The translations under genes were made by a program, and so were the position numbers. From Stentor coeruleus (Eukaryota > Ciliophora > Heterotrichea > Heterotrichida > Stentoridae), in NCBI GenBank assembly GCA_001970955.1, contig MPUH01000748.1:1-36894 (forward strand): a stretch of DNA of 36,894 nt. The letters run 5' to 3'. The notes under the pieces were generated by a model. That model did not search any database. It was given only the letters and a program-made list of their open reading frames with translations, and was not told the origin of the DNA. This document shows, piece after piece, positions 1 through 9,240 of this stretch; the stretch's first letter is position 1, and each line of letters starts with the position of its first letter.

Positions 1-46
1 ATTCGATGCTCATCATGATCAGTTCAAGACATTGGATTAAAAGATA

Positions 47-268
47 TCAATCAATCAATCAATTAGGAATTATCGCTTGACTATTGTCTAGCCCTTGTTA
101 GTTTTTTTTTCTTGTATGTCTGTGCGTTTTTCTCCATTTCTTCCGTTTTTCCCGTTTTTTTCTTTTCCCGACAGGTTCTGATACTGTCCCTGCTCTCCTT
201 TCTCTCTTCTTTTTCTCTCTTTTTTTCCTTTTTTGTCTTTGTGGCTGTTTTTTGGGTCTTGCTGCCAA
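47..268 (-). mobile_element. probable 5'-truncated non-LTR (LINE-like) element, 3' end
   Basis: Read on the minus strand, this block is purine-rich and more GC-rich than its surroundings. It holds an open frame of about 60 very basic codons (Lys/Arg-rich, ending KKKLTRARQ) that stops at a TAG near position 82. After the stop come about 18 nt of short trailer (TCAAGCGATAATTCCTAA) and a microsatellite tail of four TTGA-type units (about 47-64). The last ~38 bp before the tail recur in the same sense at 9388-9441 with about two mismatches, so this is a dispersed family. A basic ORF end, short trailer, simple-repeat tail and variable 5' truncation are typical of LINE or LINE-mobilised copies (family knowledge). 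The left edge near 268 is set by the change to ordinary AT-rich DNA and a stop in the frame. I found no clear target-site duplication for this copy, and no reverse transcriptase motif lies inside it, so the class is inferred. Confidence 0.45.
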
Positions 269-499
269 AAAAAATTATATTAAATGAATAAATTTGTTAA
301 AAATAAGAAAACTTGTTTTACTAAAGCTTTCTAGTCTAGAAATTTTTGCATAGAGAACTTGTGTTTTAGTAAAAATATTCCTGATTGATAAAAAAAGATA
401 TTAATATATTCGAATTTATAATTAAATAAGGTCTAAAATAGGAATATTAGCAAAGTAATTAGCCAAAACTCCATAAATAGATTGATGGCCCAAAAATGA

Positions 500-1184
500 G
501 ATTATTAATCACTGCGGAAATTTACAAAGTAGAATAAAGAGCCTTATTAAAGATTTCAAAGCTAGAACGTTATTTAATACAATTGTTTAACAATTATATA
601 TATAAAAAATCATTATTTCTCTGTATTCAATTAATTAAAGTGCTCAAGAATTAGAATCCAATTAAATTAAAGTGTCAACTAATTGGGTTAAGGATTCAAG
701 AATAAAAATAATTTGCTGTTTAAATATCTATATAAAAGTTTTTTACAAGAATTTTAAATACTAGACATATACTACAAGCTTACACTAGTAGAAATAGTAT
801 TAAACGGCATAAAGTTTGAAAAATGTATAAGAGAAAAGAGTAATAAAACCAAAAGAAAAGTAGATAGCATCATAAAAAACTTCGTAGAAAACATTGACAA
901 CAAGAGAAAACAACTGAAAATTGATTAATACAGAGTTCACAACTGTGAACGATATATTTTCTAACTAACTTTTTACAAGAAATTTAAAAATTACTTCAGG
1001 AATTTAGTGAATTATTAATTTTAAATTTACACGAAGTTCGATATGAAAGGCATGCCAAAAGGAAATATATTTATGATTATAGGAGTGTAAATAGAATAAA
1101 AGGCATAGATTCATCTCAAATTAATATTTCTTTCTCCAGAAGAACCTCTAAAAAAACCATCCTCAACCTTCAAATCCCCTCATA
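500..1184 (+). pseudogene. decayed coding remnant, family not recognised
   Basis: Three successive plus-strand frames carry protein-like stretches broken by stops and shifts. The first runs from about 530 to 820 and is interrupted only by TAA/TAG codons. The second runs from about 757 to 927 (it includes VEIVLNGIKFEKC and a Lys/Arg-rich segment) and ends at TAA. The third runs from about 985 to 1183 (it includes LLQEFSELLILNLHEVRYE) and ends at TAA, with no start codon. No 15-16 nt intron joins them. Most interrupting stops could come from a single C-to-T change at a Gln codon. I read this as a decaying gene or gene fragment just upstream of the bromodomain gene. It could instead be chance openness of AT-rich DNA, and no domain is recognised. 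Confidence 0.33.
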
Positions 1185-1198
1185 AAAATAAAATATAT

Positions 1199-1874
1199 AT
1201 GGAAGGGTAACATAGAAATAGAAAAGTAGGGCTTACGCGGGAAGAATCAAAAAAGCTCTTTGATGTAATAAGGCAGCTAGAAAAAAGGCAAGAAGCCTTT
1301 GATTTTCTAAAACCTGTCGATTTCAAAGGACTAGGTCTTGACGACTACCCTCTAATAATCAAGAACCCAATGGACTTATCAACAGTAAAAAAAAAACTTA
1401 AATCAGGAAAATATGCTACAGTCTCAGAATGTACTGCGGATATAACTTTAATATGGGACAATTGTCGAATTTATAATCAAATCGGATCTGTAATTTTACA
1501 ATTAGACAATAGTAAATCAAGCTGATATTTTAGAAGCAGTAATGAGAAAACAATGCGAACTTAATGGTATTCTTTTAGATTTACCACAAAAACGCCAAAG
1601 GGAAGAAGTTAAATCAGAAAATGTTCAAGAACCCTTGACATTGATTTCTAAAATTGAATTCGCAGAAAAAGTCAAGAAGGTTTCTCATGAAGTACTTGCG
1701 GAAATTGTTAGAATTGTTGAGTCGGATTGTAAACATGCTCTTGAGGAATTGGATAATGAAAGAATTCAAATTAAAGTTGATAGTCTTGATAAAGCTACAT
1801 TTGATAGGCTTTTGGGACTTGTTACGGTTGTTGATGAGCCTAAACCAACGAAAAAACATAAGAAAAATAATTAG
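1199..1874 (+). CDS. short BET-type protein: one bromodomain plus ET domain
   Basis: Three exons (1199-1206, 1222-1489, 1506-1874) separated by introns of 15 and 16 nt encode 214 residues. Residues ~10-105 form a bromodomain: the shelf region reads FDFLKPVDF (WPF in human BET proteins), followed by DDYPLIIKNPMDLSTVKKKL and the acetyl-lysine-binding Asn88 in RIYNQ. Residues ~137-203 match the extraterminal (ET/NET) fold (LISKIEFAEKV ... VLAEIVRIVES ... IQIKVDSLDKATFDRLL), and the tail is a basic Lys-rich segment. Bromodomain-ET proteins read acetylated histones and recruit transcription or chromatin factors in the nucleus (family knowledge). Animal BET proteins have two bromodomains and are much longer; one bromodomain plus ET resembles plant GTE proteins, but this one is very short. 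The start is the ATG that joins in frame across the first intron. Without splicing, the bromodomain would be split by stops. The gene ends at TAG. Confidence 0.9.
1207..1221 (+). other. 15-nt intron 1 of the bromodomain gene
   Basis: GTAACATAGAAATAG has GT and AG ends and contains an in-frame stop. Removing it joins the ATG at 1199 to the bromodomain frame. This is the length typical of heterotrich introns. Confidence 0.8.
1490..1505 (+). other. 16-nt intron 2 of the bromodomain gene
   Basis: GTAATTTTACAATTAG lies just after the conserved YNQIGS of the bromodomain. Removing 16 nt shifts into the frame that supplies the last bromodomain helix (TIVNQADILEAVM) and the ET domain, so the splice is supported by protein homology on both sides. 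Confidence 0.9.
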
Positions 1875-2288
1875 TAATTTTGTTAGTGGGAGGTAATTTG
1901 GGGGGATGAAGGTTTTATGATAAAAAAATGTATAGTAAATGACTTGTGGGGATAAATTGGGTTAAAGGTTTTGATTTTAAGATAGATGGAGGATTGAGGA
2001 AATTGAGAGGGTTAAGAAAGTTTAAGAGTTTTTAAGGATTTTAAGAGGATTAGTGAGTTTTAGGAATAGTTTTTAAGGATATTTTATGAAATAGATAGAA
2101 TTGTATGATTTTTATAGGATCGGATATGAAATGCTAGAGTTTAGAATAGAAGTGGTTTATAGAGGTAAAAGTATAGAAAATAATTTTAGTTTTTGTAAGG
2201 GGATCACTTAATATATAAGATTAAATAAGGTTTAATTTTTGGATTTATTCAAAAATATAGATTTTGAATATACTTACATACTAAACTT
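1875..2288. other. intergenic, G-rich and C-poor on the plus strand
   Basis: No gene is seen. From about 1880 to 2240 the plus strand is rich in G, A and T and nearly free of C (many GGATT, GAGG and AAGG words). This is one of several such skewed intergenic blocks in the window. Confidence 0.6.
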
Positions 2289-4357
2289 ATGTCATATTTA
2301 GGCCAATTTAAATTATAGATCTTACCACTAATATTTCTGTTCTGATAAGCAATCAAGATCTAGAACTATTCATAAAAAGATTCGACTGCAACTTCAGCAA
2401 GCAAACGCTTAGGAATGTTGCATTCAGATCAAAATGTTTATAATTTCGCAGAAAGTGAATTGAATATAATTAGATCGGTATCAAATTCTAGTAGATTTTG
2501 TAAGTGTATCAGCTTTTATTTTGAAAAACTTAATGAAGAATCTAAAGGTATCTATTGTTTGGTTTCAGAATCATATACTAAGCAAGTAATTTCTGTTTTA
2601 AACAGTGATAATATACAAAAAAAAACTAAATTAATAAAAGAAACTATACAAGGTATTGCAGAACTGCATCAAAGAGATATATTTCATTGAGGTATTGAGC
2701 CGAAAAGTCTTTACTATGACAAAACAGAAAAAAAGTTAAAATCGGGAATTTTTTATATAGTAAGAAATGTTATCAATTTGAAGAAGTATTTAAAAATTAG
2801 AAATTACTCTCAAGTTTTATTAATAAAAAATTTGCTGCTCCTGAAATACTACTTTTGCAATGTTGTACCAGAAAGGGAGTTTCTTTACGATCATTTGATC
2901 CAAAAAAATGCGATATATTCTCAATAGGTCTCTTGGTTTTGTGGATCTTTAATAAAACTCAAGGAAATTTAAATTTTTTGGCCAAAATAGATGTATAAGC
3001 AAGTCTGTTTTCGATATTTATACATCAAATGTGTTCAAGAAAAATAATTTTTTATTAGATCTTCAGCAAGTAATAAAAACATGCATTGAGGCCTTTGCTG
3101 AAAATGAAGAAATTGAACGAGTAATAAAAACATGCATTGAGGCCTTTGCTGAGAATGATGAAAGAAAAAGATTATTGCTTTCAGGGGCATTAAATATATT
3201 TTGTTCAAAAAGAATCAGTTACAATGAGTTAAAATTTTTGTTTGATAATGATGATCAAATATTAGATGTTGAAGCTGAAGACAATAATATTTTGAGTTAA
3301 TTTGATGGAAATGCAACAGAGTCTTGTATTTTTTATGAGATAATTTTTGAGTTTTCTAGTATTATAGACAGGCTTTTTAGCTTAAAAGTTGATTGGATTA
3401 GTGTTAAAGATCAAATAGATGCAGCAATCATAGATTATTCTTCAGATTTCAAAAAAGCTTTTGATAGTTATTATGACTCATCAATTGAAGAAAGTATAAA
3501 AGTTGTTGATGGAATCGTTATTTTTTCTCATTTGATGCTTTTCAGCTTTCAGACATGGAAAATTTGCAAAACTTTGCATTGAAAATCTTACGAAAAGGGC
3601 AAATCGATTATAATTTAACTATTTATAGAATCTTAGGATGCCGTCAAGATCTTAGACATTATTTCGTGAACGGCTTGTGCAGTCTTAATTTTATGAAAAA
3701 TAACTGAACTTATTTTTTCTTTGAATTGCCACTTAAACAGGAAATTATTCCTATGACAGCATATCCAGAAGTCCTTAAGCATTTAAGAAAGTTTTCTATA
3801 GTGATATTTTACAAAAACTATTAAAAAAGTATTTTGAAATATCAGAACTTATTCCTTTGTTTGAAAATAGATTATTTCCAAACATATTCTTACTAGAAAC
3901 TCAGCCTTCTATCAACAGAATTACATCTTATGATATGATAATTTATATCAACTATAATATTGATACTCCTGCTAATTCTATTCTCTGGCAAGGTACTATT
4001 TTATTTATTTTATTTCATGAATTAGCCTATTTTCTATCAAGGATTGAATTAAAAAAGCGTAGAGCTGTTAGAAATAGTATGACTCAAAAGTTTGAGTTTT
4101 ATGAGAATTTCAACCCTTTACCTGAAAAAAGTGATCGTGGCAAGGCTGGATTTAGGCTAGAATATCAACTCTTTGGAGAAAGGGTTTCAAGAATTAATGC
4201 TAAAGCTGCAGAGGTTTTACTCAATATCAACCAATACCTTGATATAAAAAAGTTTCAGAAGGCTTTTTATAATGAAAACCAAAATGACGATGTATTTTCC
4301 TTTTCAGCCTTTTCAGCCTTTCCAAATTTTTTATTTTTTGATGTCTTTGTTAATTAG
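2289..4357 (+). pseudogene. decayed protein-kinase-like gene with a C-terminal HExxH-like segment
   Basis: Successive plus-strand frames spell one eroded protein. Near 2655-2715 a kinase subdomain VIb is recognisable (HQRDIFH, then TGA, then GIEPKSL, compare HRDxKPxN). At 2831-2950 come APE (FAAPEILLL) and subdomain IX (CDIFSIGLLVLW). A 17-residue unit (VIKTCIEAFAENEEIER) is tandemly duplicated at 3070-3171. An open stretch at 3857-4357 includes FILFHELAYFL, one codon change (TAT for CAT) away from an HExxH zinc-binding motif, and GFRLEYQLFGERVS. Breaks include TGA 2688-2690, a frameshift near 2812, TAA 2996-2998, a frameshift near 2990-3030, TAA 3298-3300, TGA 3580-3582, and further shifts before 3857. 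A coding-looking frame (DLELFIKRFDCNFSKQTL) extends left to about 2318. No 15-16 nt introns repair these breaks. The kinase lacks a clear glycine loop and DFG. Whether the kinase and HExxH parts were one gene is inference. Confidence 0.7.
3070..3171 (+). repeat. 51-bp in-frame tandem duplication
   Basis: Two near-identical 51-bp units start at 3070 and 3121, each coding VIKTCIEAFAEN plus a charged end. The length is a multiple of three and differences are few. The duplication probably arose while the frame was still read, or shortly before the gene decayed. Confidence 0.85.
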
Positions 4358-4364
4358 ATCATGC

Positions 4365-5125
4365 TTTTCATTTTCTTTTTGTGCTGAAACCTACTATAAG
4401 ATATGTTGTAATATTTTACTAGATTTTCGTATTTCATCCCCATTTAGTCTAATTTTTTGCATAAAGTAAAGAGTTTATTAATAAAACTAGTTTCATCTCT
4501 CTCTAATCTTGCTCTAAGCTTTAATAATCTATTACCATCTATTTTTTTTATTGATAGCAAATCTAGTTCTATGAGTAACGCTTATAGCAACATTTTAACT
4601 TGATTTTACTAAGTTCCTCATATATCTTCTTTGAACTTTTTCAAGATCTTTTATGATTTTACTATATTCAAGGTGTCCTAGAGTTTTTTCTATTCCATAT
4701 AACGCTACTGAATTAATACATGCTTTTTAGCCATCATCTTTTTTCTCTAGTGTAATTCCTTAAACGAGGTAAATACTCCTAAAATATTCCTGAAGCAGAT
4801 TTCATTTTCAGAAATCTGTCTTTAAGGTTTTTTTCGCAATTAGTATTTTATTAGTTATATATCCCAAGTATTTATGGATTTCGATACTTGAAGTTTTGAC
4901 CTTTATTTTAATATCAGGCTTTAAATTCGCATTATATACAACTACTTCGGATTATCTGCATTTATTTTTAATTCATAGTAGCTTAGCAATTTTTCAACAA
5001 TTTTACACATTCTTTCATCCCAGTTTTACTATCAGCTTTATATTCAAGGTAATCTAAGTTTATAGCATCATTTATAATACCTTTTGAATAGTAAGGAAAA
5101 AAATCATAAACTTAGATATTTTACT
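4365..5125 (-). pseudogene. decayed non-LTR retrotransposon reverse transcriptase (C-terminal half)
   Basis: The minus strand spells the palm/thumb and post-RT part of a LINE-type reverse transcriptase across several frames. From high to low coordinates I read: an INDAI / EYKADSKTGMKECVKLLK region (the eroded YADD neighbourhood, about 5000-5095); YELKINAD then SEVVVYN (about 4920-4985); IHKYLGYIT (about 4865-4890); SVALYGIEKTLGHLEY and DLEKVQRRYMRNLVKSS (about 4605-4720); and LKLRARLERDETSFINKLF (about 4465-4525). The order and spacing match RVT_1 proteins of LINE elements. At least three frameshifts and several stops interrupt it, so it is inactive. Nothing recognisable of an endonuclease or complete fingers domain remains upstream. 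It may or may not belong to the same family as the short copies at 47-268 and 9388-9441. Confidence 0.72.
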
Positions 5126-5347
5126 GATAGCCAATAAGGTTACTTAAAGGATCACTAGAGGCATTTATTTATGGTGGCTTACAGTTTAATATGAAAATTT
5201 TTAAAATCAATAGGGTCTTCATAGATTATTGCTTTAGTATGAAATTTTCTATAGTGATTAGCTTGAAAAAGTTTGTCTCAGCAACTTCGATACATAAATA
5301 AAGATTTTAATATTAATAATCAAATCCATAAAATCCTATTCTCCTTA

Positions 5348-5893
5348 TCAGCCTGGAAATTTTTTAATTACTATTAAAAACCAAAACACAAAATATATAA
5401 TCTCACAAAATACCCCAACAAGGAAAGTATAAAATGGTATAATATTCCCAGAACCAATGCACTTCCCTGACAAAAGGCAATGATGATCATATCCTCTAAC
5501 ACAAACTTGACAATCATAACAATGTTCACTACCTTCTTCAATAATAACTAAGCACTCTTTACAATATTTCTGATTAGATTGTGTTTTTTCTAATTCAATT
5601 TCCCAAATATTTGTTATAATCCCTGGGTTTTTTAAAGCTGTTAGTAAATATGAAATAAATGTACCTAAATAGATAAATAAACCTAAATATTGGATTTCAA
5701 TTGTCGCAGTTGGTGCCATGATTAGTAAGAAAAATATACCTGTGAATAAAAAGAGAATTCCAAGACATAGATTAAAACCCCAATCAGGTCCAATTGTTAG
5801 GTAGATCTCACCTTGAAATTCTAAACAGTAGGTTTTGCCTAGAAGAAAAAAACCTGATGGTTTTTTTACTTGGATTTTACAACTTGATTCCAT
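5348..5893 (-). CDS. DHHC-type palmitoyltransferase, short
   Basis: The 181-residue membrane protein should transfer palmitate to protein cysteines (S-acylation). Two hydrophobic segments lie at about 40-60 and 68-88. The cysteine-rich domain at 111-150 has the CxxC...HCxDCxxC spacing and the catalytic DHHC at 136-139, followed by GKCIGSGN. A third hydrophobic stretch (about 156-176) precedes the end at TGA. Most family members have at least four membrane spans and a TTxE motif after the last; here the protein ends after the third segment and no TTxE is visible. The catalytic His/Cys and zinc ligands look intact. It may be a short functional form, or its 3' end may have been lost where the decayed retroelement now lies. 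The ATG at 5893 precedes the first coherent frame. Its 5' flank is G-rich on the plus strand. Confidence 0.85.
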   Translation of the reverse strand: MESSCKIQVKKPSGFFLLGKTYCLEFQGEIYLTIGPDWGFNLCLGILFLFTGIFFLLIMAPTATIEIQYLGLFIYLGTFISYLLTALKNPGIITNIWEIELEKTQSNQKYCKECLVIIEEGSEHCYDCQVCVRGYDHHCLLSGKCIGSGNIIPFYTFLVGVFCEIIYFVFWFLIVIKKFPG

Positions 5894-6239
5894 TATTTTT
5901 AGAGAAAAATGCTGAGGTTTTTGAGATTTTGTATTTATTAGAAAGAGTTTTTATGTTTAAGGGTTGGTTTTTTGGAGGAGTGGCTAGATATGTAGAGAAA
6001 TTTTGAGGAAGTTTTGAGTTTTTATGGTAAAAGGAAAGGGGAGAATTTTGAAGGCTGGATGAAGGGTGGGGTTTGGTAGGAAATTTTGAAAGTGGATTTT
6101 GGTAGTGAGGTTTTGTTATGTGTTTATTGGGATTATATAAGAGTGCATAGTTTTAAGATTTTATATAGAAATATATGTGCTTTTATTATTGATTTTTTAT
6201 ATATTTTTGAGAAAAAGATGCTAGAATTGGCTATGCTAT
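5894..6239. other. intergenic, G-rich plus strand
   Basis: No supported gene. The plus strand is G/T/A-rich and C-poor to about 6200. The short open frames here have no homology-like character. Confidence 0.5.
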
Positions 6240-6665
6240 TTTTAGTGCTGTACATATTGAACAATAAGGTACCCAAGCACTTTTGCGTGTTTGGGAGTCT
6301 AAGATGGTAGTATATGCTTCCCTCTATGAAAATTTTCTTCACACCACCATTCTTTTCTGCTACTGGAAGAAGGAAAGGGCTAGTGTTATCTATCAGTCCT
6401 AAAAAAATTATTCAAACTTAAACACTTGTAGACTTCTGTCTTGCCTGTTGTATTAATCAAGCACTTGGAGCAAGTCAATTTTTCTCTTTTCGTCGCCAAG
6501 CATCAGCCTTTGCCACTGATTACCAGAGATAAAAAAATCTGATTCTAACCCCACAGGGAAATGTGGAGATAGAAAAAAGCCTTGGACCTGGGATAACCAC
6601 AAATTCTTCGACTATTTGTTTCCTTCTAATGAGGATCCCTTCTCAGATTTCCACATTTATTTATA
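6240..6665. other. GC-elevated unassigned block: structured RNA or eroded gene
   Basis: This ~425-bp block stands out from its AT-rich flanks by balanced composition and dense short inverted repeats. One is CCCAAGCAC/GTGTTTGGG around 6270-6300 (9-bp stem counting one G-U pair, loop about 6 nt). Another is CCACA/TGTGG around 6553-6570 (loop GGGAAA). On the minus strand there are also protein-like frames. One runs from about 6652 down to 6390 and is broken only by TAG/TAA codons (it includes LWLSQVQGFF and GNQWQRLMLGDEKRK). Another runs from about 6400 to 6190 (FLLPVAEKNGGVKKIFIEGS). I could not match it to tRNA, U1-U6, SRP, RNase P or telomerase RNA by eye. The nature and strand are open. Confidence 0.35.
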
Positions 6666-7660
6666 TGAGAAAAAGATATACAATAAGGGAGAATTAAACA
6701 ATTTAATAATTTAAAGTATTAGAAATTAATCCCATAAAAAATATTAATATTAGCATTAGGTTCATATATTAGTTAAATTTATAGGAAAACCATTCCAAAT
6801 ATATATAAAAATAGGATTTAGCTTAATAAATAATTTCTATATAACACTTTAAAGCAAACCTTGTTTATTCTAAATTCCAAAAAGTGTTAAATTAATACAA
6901 TTTTAAAATTATGATGGGCATAATCTTACATAATAAATTATTCCCTATAAAAAATTATCAATATTCCCAGCTGTATTCTTCTATAAAAACATATTATTTA
7001 AATCTTTAAATACTGTATCATCCTAATAAAAACTTAAAAATTTTCTATTTTTTCTATATCGACAAATATAAATCCATATTATATGACATATTGAATTATA
7101 AGTCCTTTAGATGCTTCTTATAATATAATAATCAAGTTAGGTAAATATTTGCTAATGCATTATTCTTATGTTTTATTTTGAATAAATAAAGACTTCATCT
7201 AATATTTCTATTAAAATTTAAGTTTATCGCATTTGTTATCCTTAAAATTTTTTCTGATTTTCTGATTTTTGCTTAGAAAGAATTTCATCAATAAACTCCT
7301 GTCAGAAAAATTTCAGGCTCTTGAAAACCTCCTTTGTATTACTATAAAATTATAGTGTGATAATACCACTTGAAATGTGAATCTGAATGAGTTTCAGCTT
7401 TCTTTTGATTTGAATGATTTTTAAATCCCTTTATTTTAACTTTGTTTTAAAACAGCCTAGGCTTTTTGATAGCTTATACAAGGAATAAAAATTCCTCACA
7501 ATCCATTCCTCAAAAAAAAACTGCATAGCCTAGCATATTTTAATACCTCTACCCATCTTCATCTAAAAAATCTACTTCAAATCTTTATTCCCAAGTATCC
7601 AAAACCTTAAATGGCTTCAAATCACACATATCCAAGCAATTCATAATATAATAATAAACC
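6666..7660. other. intergenic AT-rich region upstream of the DYRK gene
   Basis: About 1 kb with no gene visible. It is very AT-rich to about 7440. From about 7460 to 7650 it becomes C-rich and G-poor on the plus strand, up to the kinase start. Confidence 0.5.
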
Positions 7661-8977
7661 ATGAGTCTTGTACCAAAGCCGTTAACCAAATTGCCCATAG
7701 CCTCAAGATCAATCAAGCAATCTGTCTTTAGGCATAAACTTAATATTGACTGTGAATCCATTAACAACTATTCAAACAATACAAATGAAGCTCCTCAGTC
7801 TCCTTCACATCGCCATACACTATCATATGGTAGAATTATGCCTAAAACTTCTTCCTTAACACAAATGACTCTAAAAATAAAGCCATCAATAGCAATCACC
7901 CCATCTAAAGCTTTATTCGACATGTACAACATGCTTTCTTCATCAGAATATAAAGAAATTTCTCAATACAAAGAATTATATTACTTCGGTTTAGAAAAAA
8001 AAACTAAAGAAACTTTTATTAAAACTGATGAAGATGGGTATTACAAGGTCATAATAGGTGATCATCTACTCTTTAGATATGAAATCCTAGAAGAATTAGG
8101 CCAAGGGAGTTTTGGTACTGTAGTCAAATGTAAAGACCATAAAACTGATGAAATTTTTGCTATAAAAATCATGAGAAAAACCCAAAGAATTTTGAAATTT
8201 GGTCGTAGGGAAGTTGAAGTACTTAATTTATTTTCTAAAAAAATCAACGACGCCAACTCGTGTATAGTAGAAAAAATCGATCAGTTTTATTTTAGAGAGC
8301 ATTTGTGTATTGTATTTGAATTACTGACTATAAACTTATATGATTTTATAAAAAGAAACCATTTTCAAGGAATTTCTCAGAATTTAGCTAGGAGGATTAC
8401 AACACAGGTTCTGATAGCTTTAAAGACTTCTCATGAACTTGGGATTATACATTGTGATGTTAAGCCTGAAAATATTGTTTTTAAACAGGAAAACAAATCT
8501 GGGATTAAACTTATTGATTTTGGGTCGACTTGTACAATTAGAGATAAATGCTATGGGTATATACAGAGTAGGTTTTATAGAGCTCCTGAGGTTATTTTAG
8601 AATATGATTATAATGTTACTATTGATGTTTGGTCATTAGGATGTGTTGTTGTTGAAATGGTCACTGGGTGGCCTTTGTTTGCTGGGGATAATGAAAAGGA
8701 TGTTTTGCAACAAATTGTTAATATTATTGGCCAGCCACCAAAAGAAGTTTTACTTAAGGCTAAGAGAGTGGATAAATTAAACAATGAAAATATGAATTCT
8801 GGAGATAGAAATACAAGTTATAATGAAAATGCAATATCTTTAGATCAGTTACTTGAAGGATTTGATTCTAACCTTATAGATTTTGTCAAAAGGTGTATAG
8901 TTTGGGAAAAAAATACTAGGATCACTGTTGAAGAAGGATTGATACACCCTTGGATAAGAGGAACACATTCAAGTTAA
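7661..8977 (+). CDS. DYRK-family dual-specificity protein kinase (class II-like)
   Basis: The 438-residue kinase has all core motifs: glycine loop GQGSFGTV (about 147-154), AIKIM lysine Lys169, HCDVKPEN with catalytic Asp266, and DFG at 286-288. Its activation loop YGYIQSRFYRAPE carries the YxY signature; Tyr300 is the residue DYRKs autophosphorylate. A DYRK-homology box (KALFDMYNMLSSSEYKEIS followed by ELYYFG) sits just before the kinase domain, as in class II DYRKs (DYRK2/3/4, Pom1), which control cell-cycle, polarity and cytoskeletal targets. The N-terminal ~85 residues are Ser/Thr/Asn-rich and probably disordered. The C-lobe has an Asn-rich insert (about 380-400). No intron is needed. The ATG at 7661 follows an in-frame TAA two codons upstream. 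The gene ends at TAA and converges with the CaaX-protein gene. Confidence 0.93.
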   Translation: MSLVPKPLTKLPIASRSIKQSVFRHKLNIDCESINNYSNNTNEAPQSPSHRHTLSYGRIMPKTSSLTQMTLKIKPSIAITPSKALFDMYNMLSSSEYKEISQYKELYYFGLEKKTKETFIKTDEDGYYKVIIGDHLLFRYEILEELGQGSFGTVVKCKDHKTDEIFAIKIMRKTQRILKFGRREVEVLNLFSKKINDANSCIVEKIDQFYFREHLCIVFELLTINLYDFIKRNHFQGISQNLARRITTQVLIALKTSHELGIIHCDVKPENIVFKQENKSGIKLIDFGSTCTIRDKCYGYIQSRFYRAPEVILEYDYNVTIDVWSLGCVVVEMVTGWPLFAGDNEKDVLQQIVNIIGQPPKEVLLKAKRVDKLNNENMNSGDRNTSYNENAISLDQLLEGFDSNLIDFVKRCIVWEKNTRITVEEGLIHPWIRGTHSS

Positions 8978-9240
8978 TCTTTTATATAATATAATAATAA
9001 AAATGCGATCATCAAAGATACTCAAATTTATTTATATGAATTAAATGATCTCCTTATAATAACATACAATAAATTACACAATCTTAAAAATAAAAAGCAT
9101 ATCTAATTTCAATACCCACTACCATAAAAATCATTAATCATAATATTCCTCACCCATATTCCTAATATAAAATCTTAAAAACCTTATAATCCTAATCATA
9201 CCCTTAAATTTCATTATATTCACCAAAATCCTCTCATATC

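Noticed and set aside
2676..2715. Kinase HRD loop readable if TGA were sense, suggesting UGA recoding
   Set aside because: Intact genes here use TGG for Trp and end at TGA (DHHC gene), and the same kinase relic has further frameshifts and TAA stops, so it is a pseudogene.
5340..5370. A 19-nt intron that would extend the DHHC protein past its TGA
   Set aside because: GTAATT...CCAG is longer than the 15-16 nt introns seen elsewhere, and the extension is only about 11 codons without a membrane span.
6086..6310. Plus-strand ORF of 74 codons
   Set aside because: Overlaps the skewed G-rich DNA and the GC-elevated block in a frame without protein-like character.
7585..7767. Antisense ORF over the DYRK start
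   Set aside because: It overlaps the real kinase N-terminus and has no supporting features.
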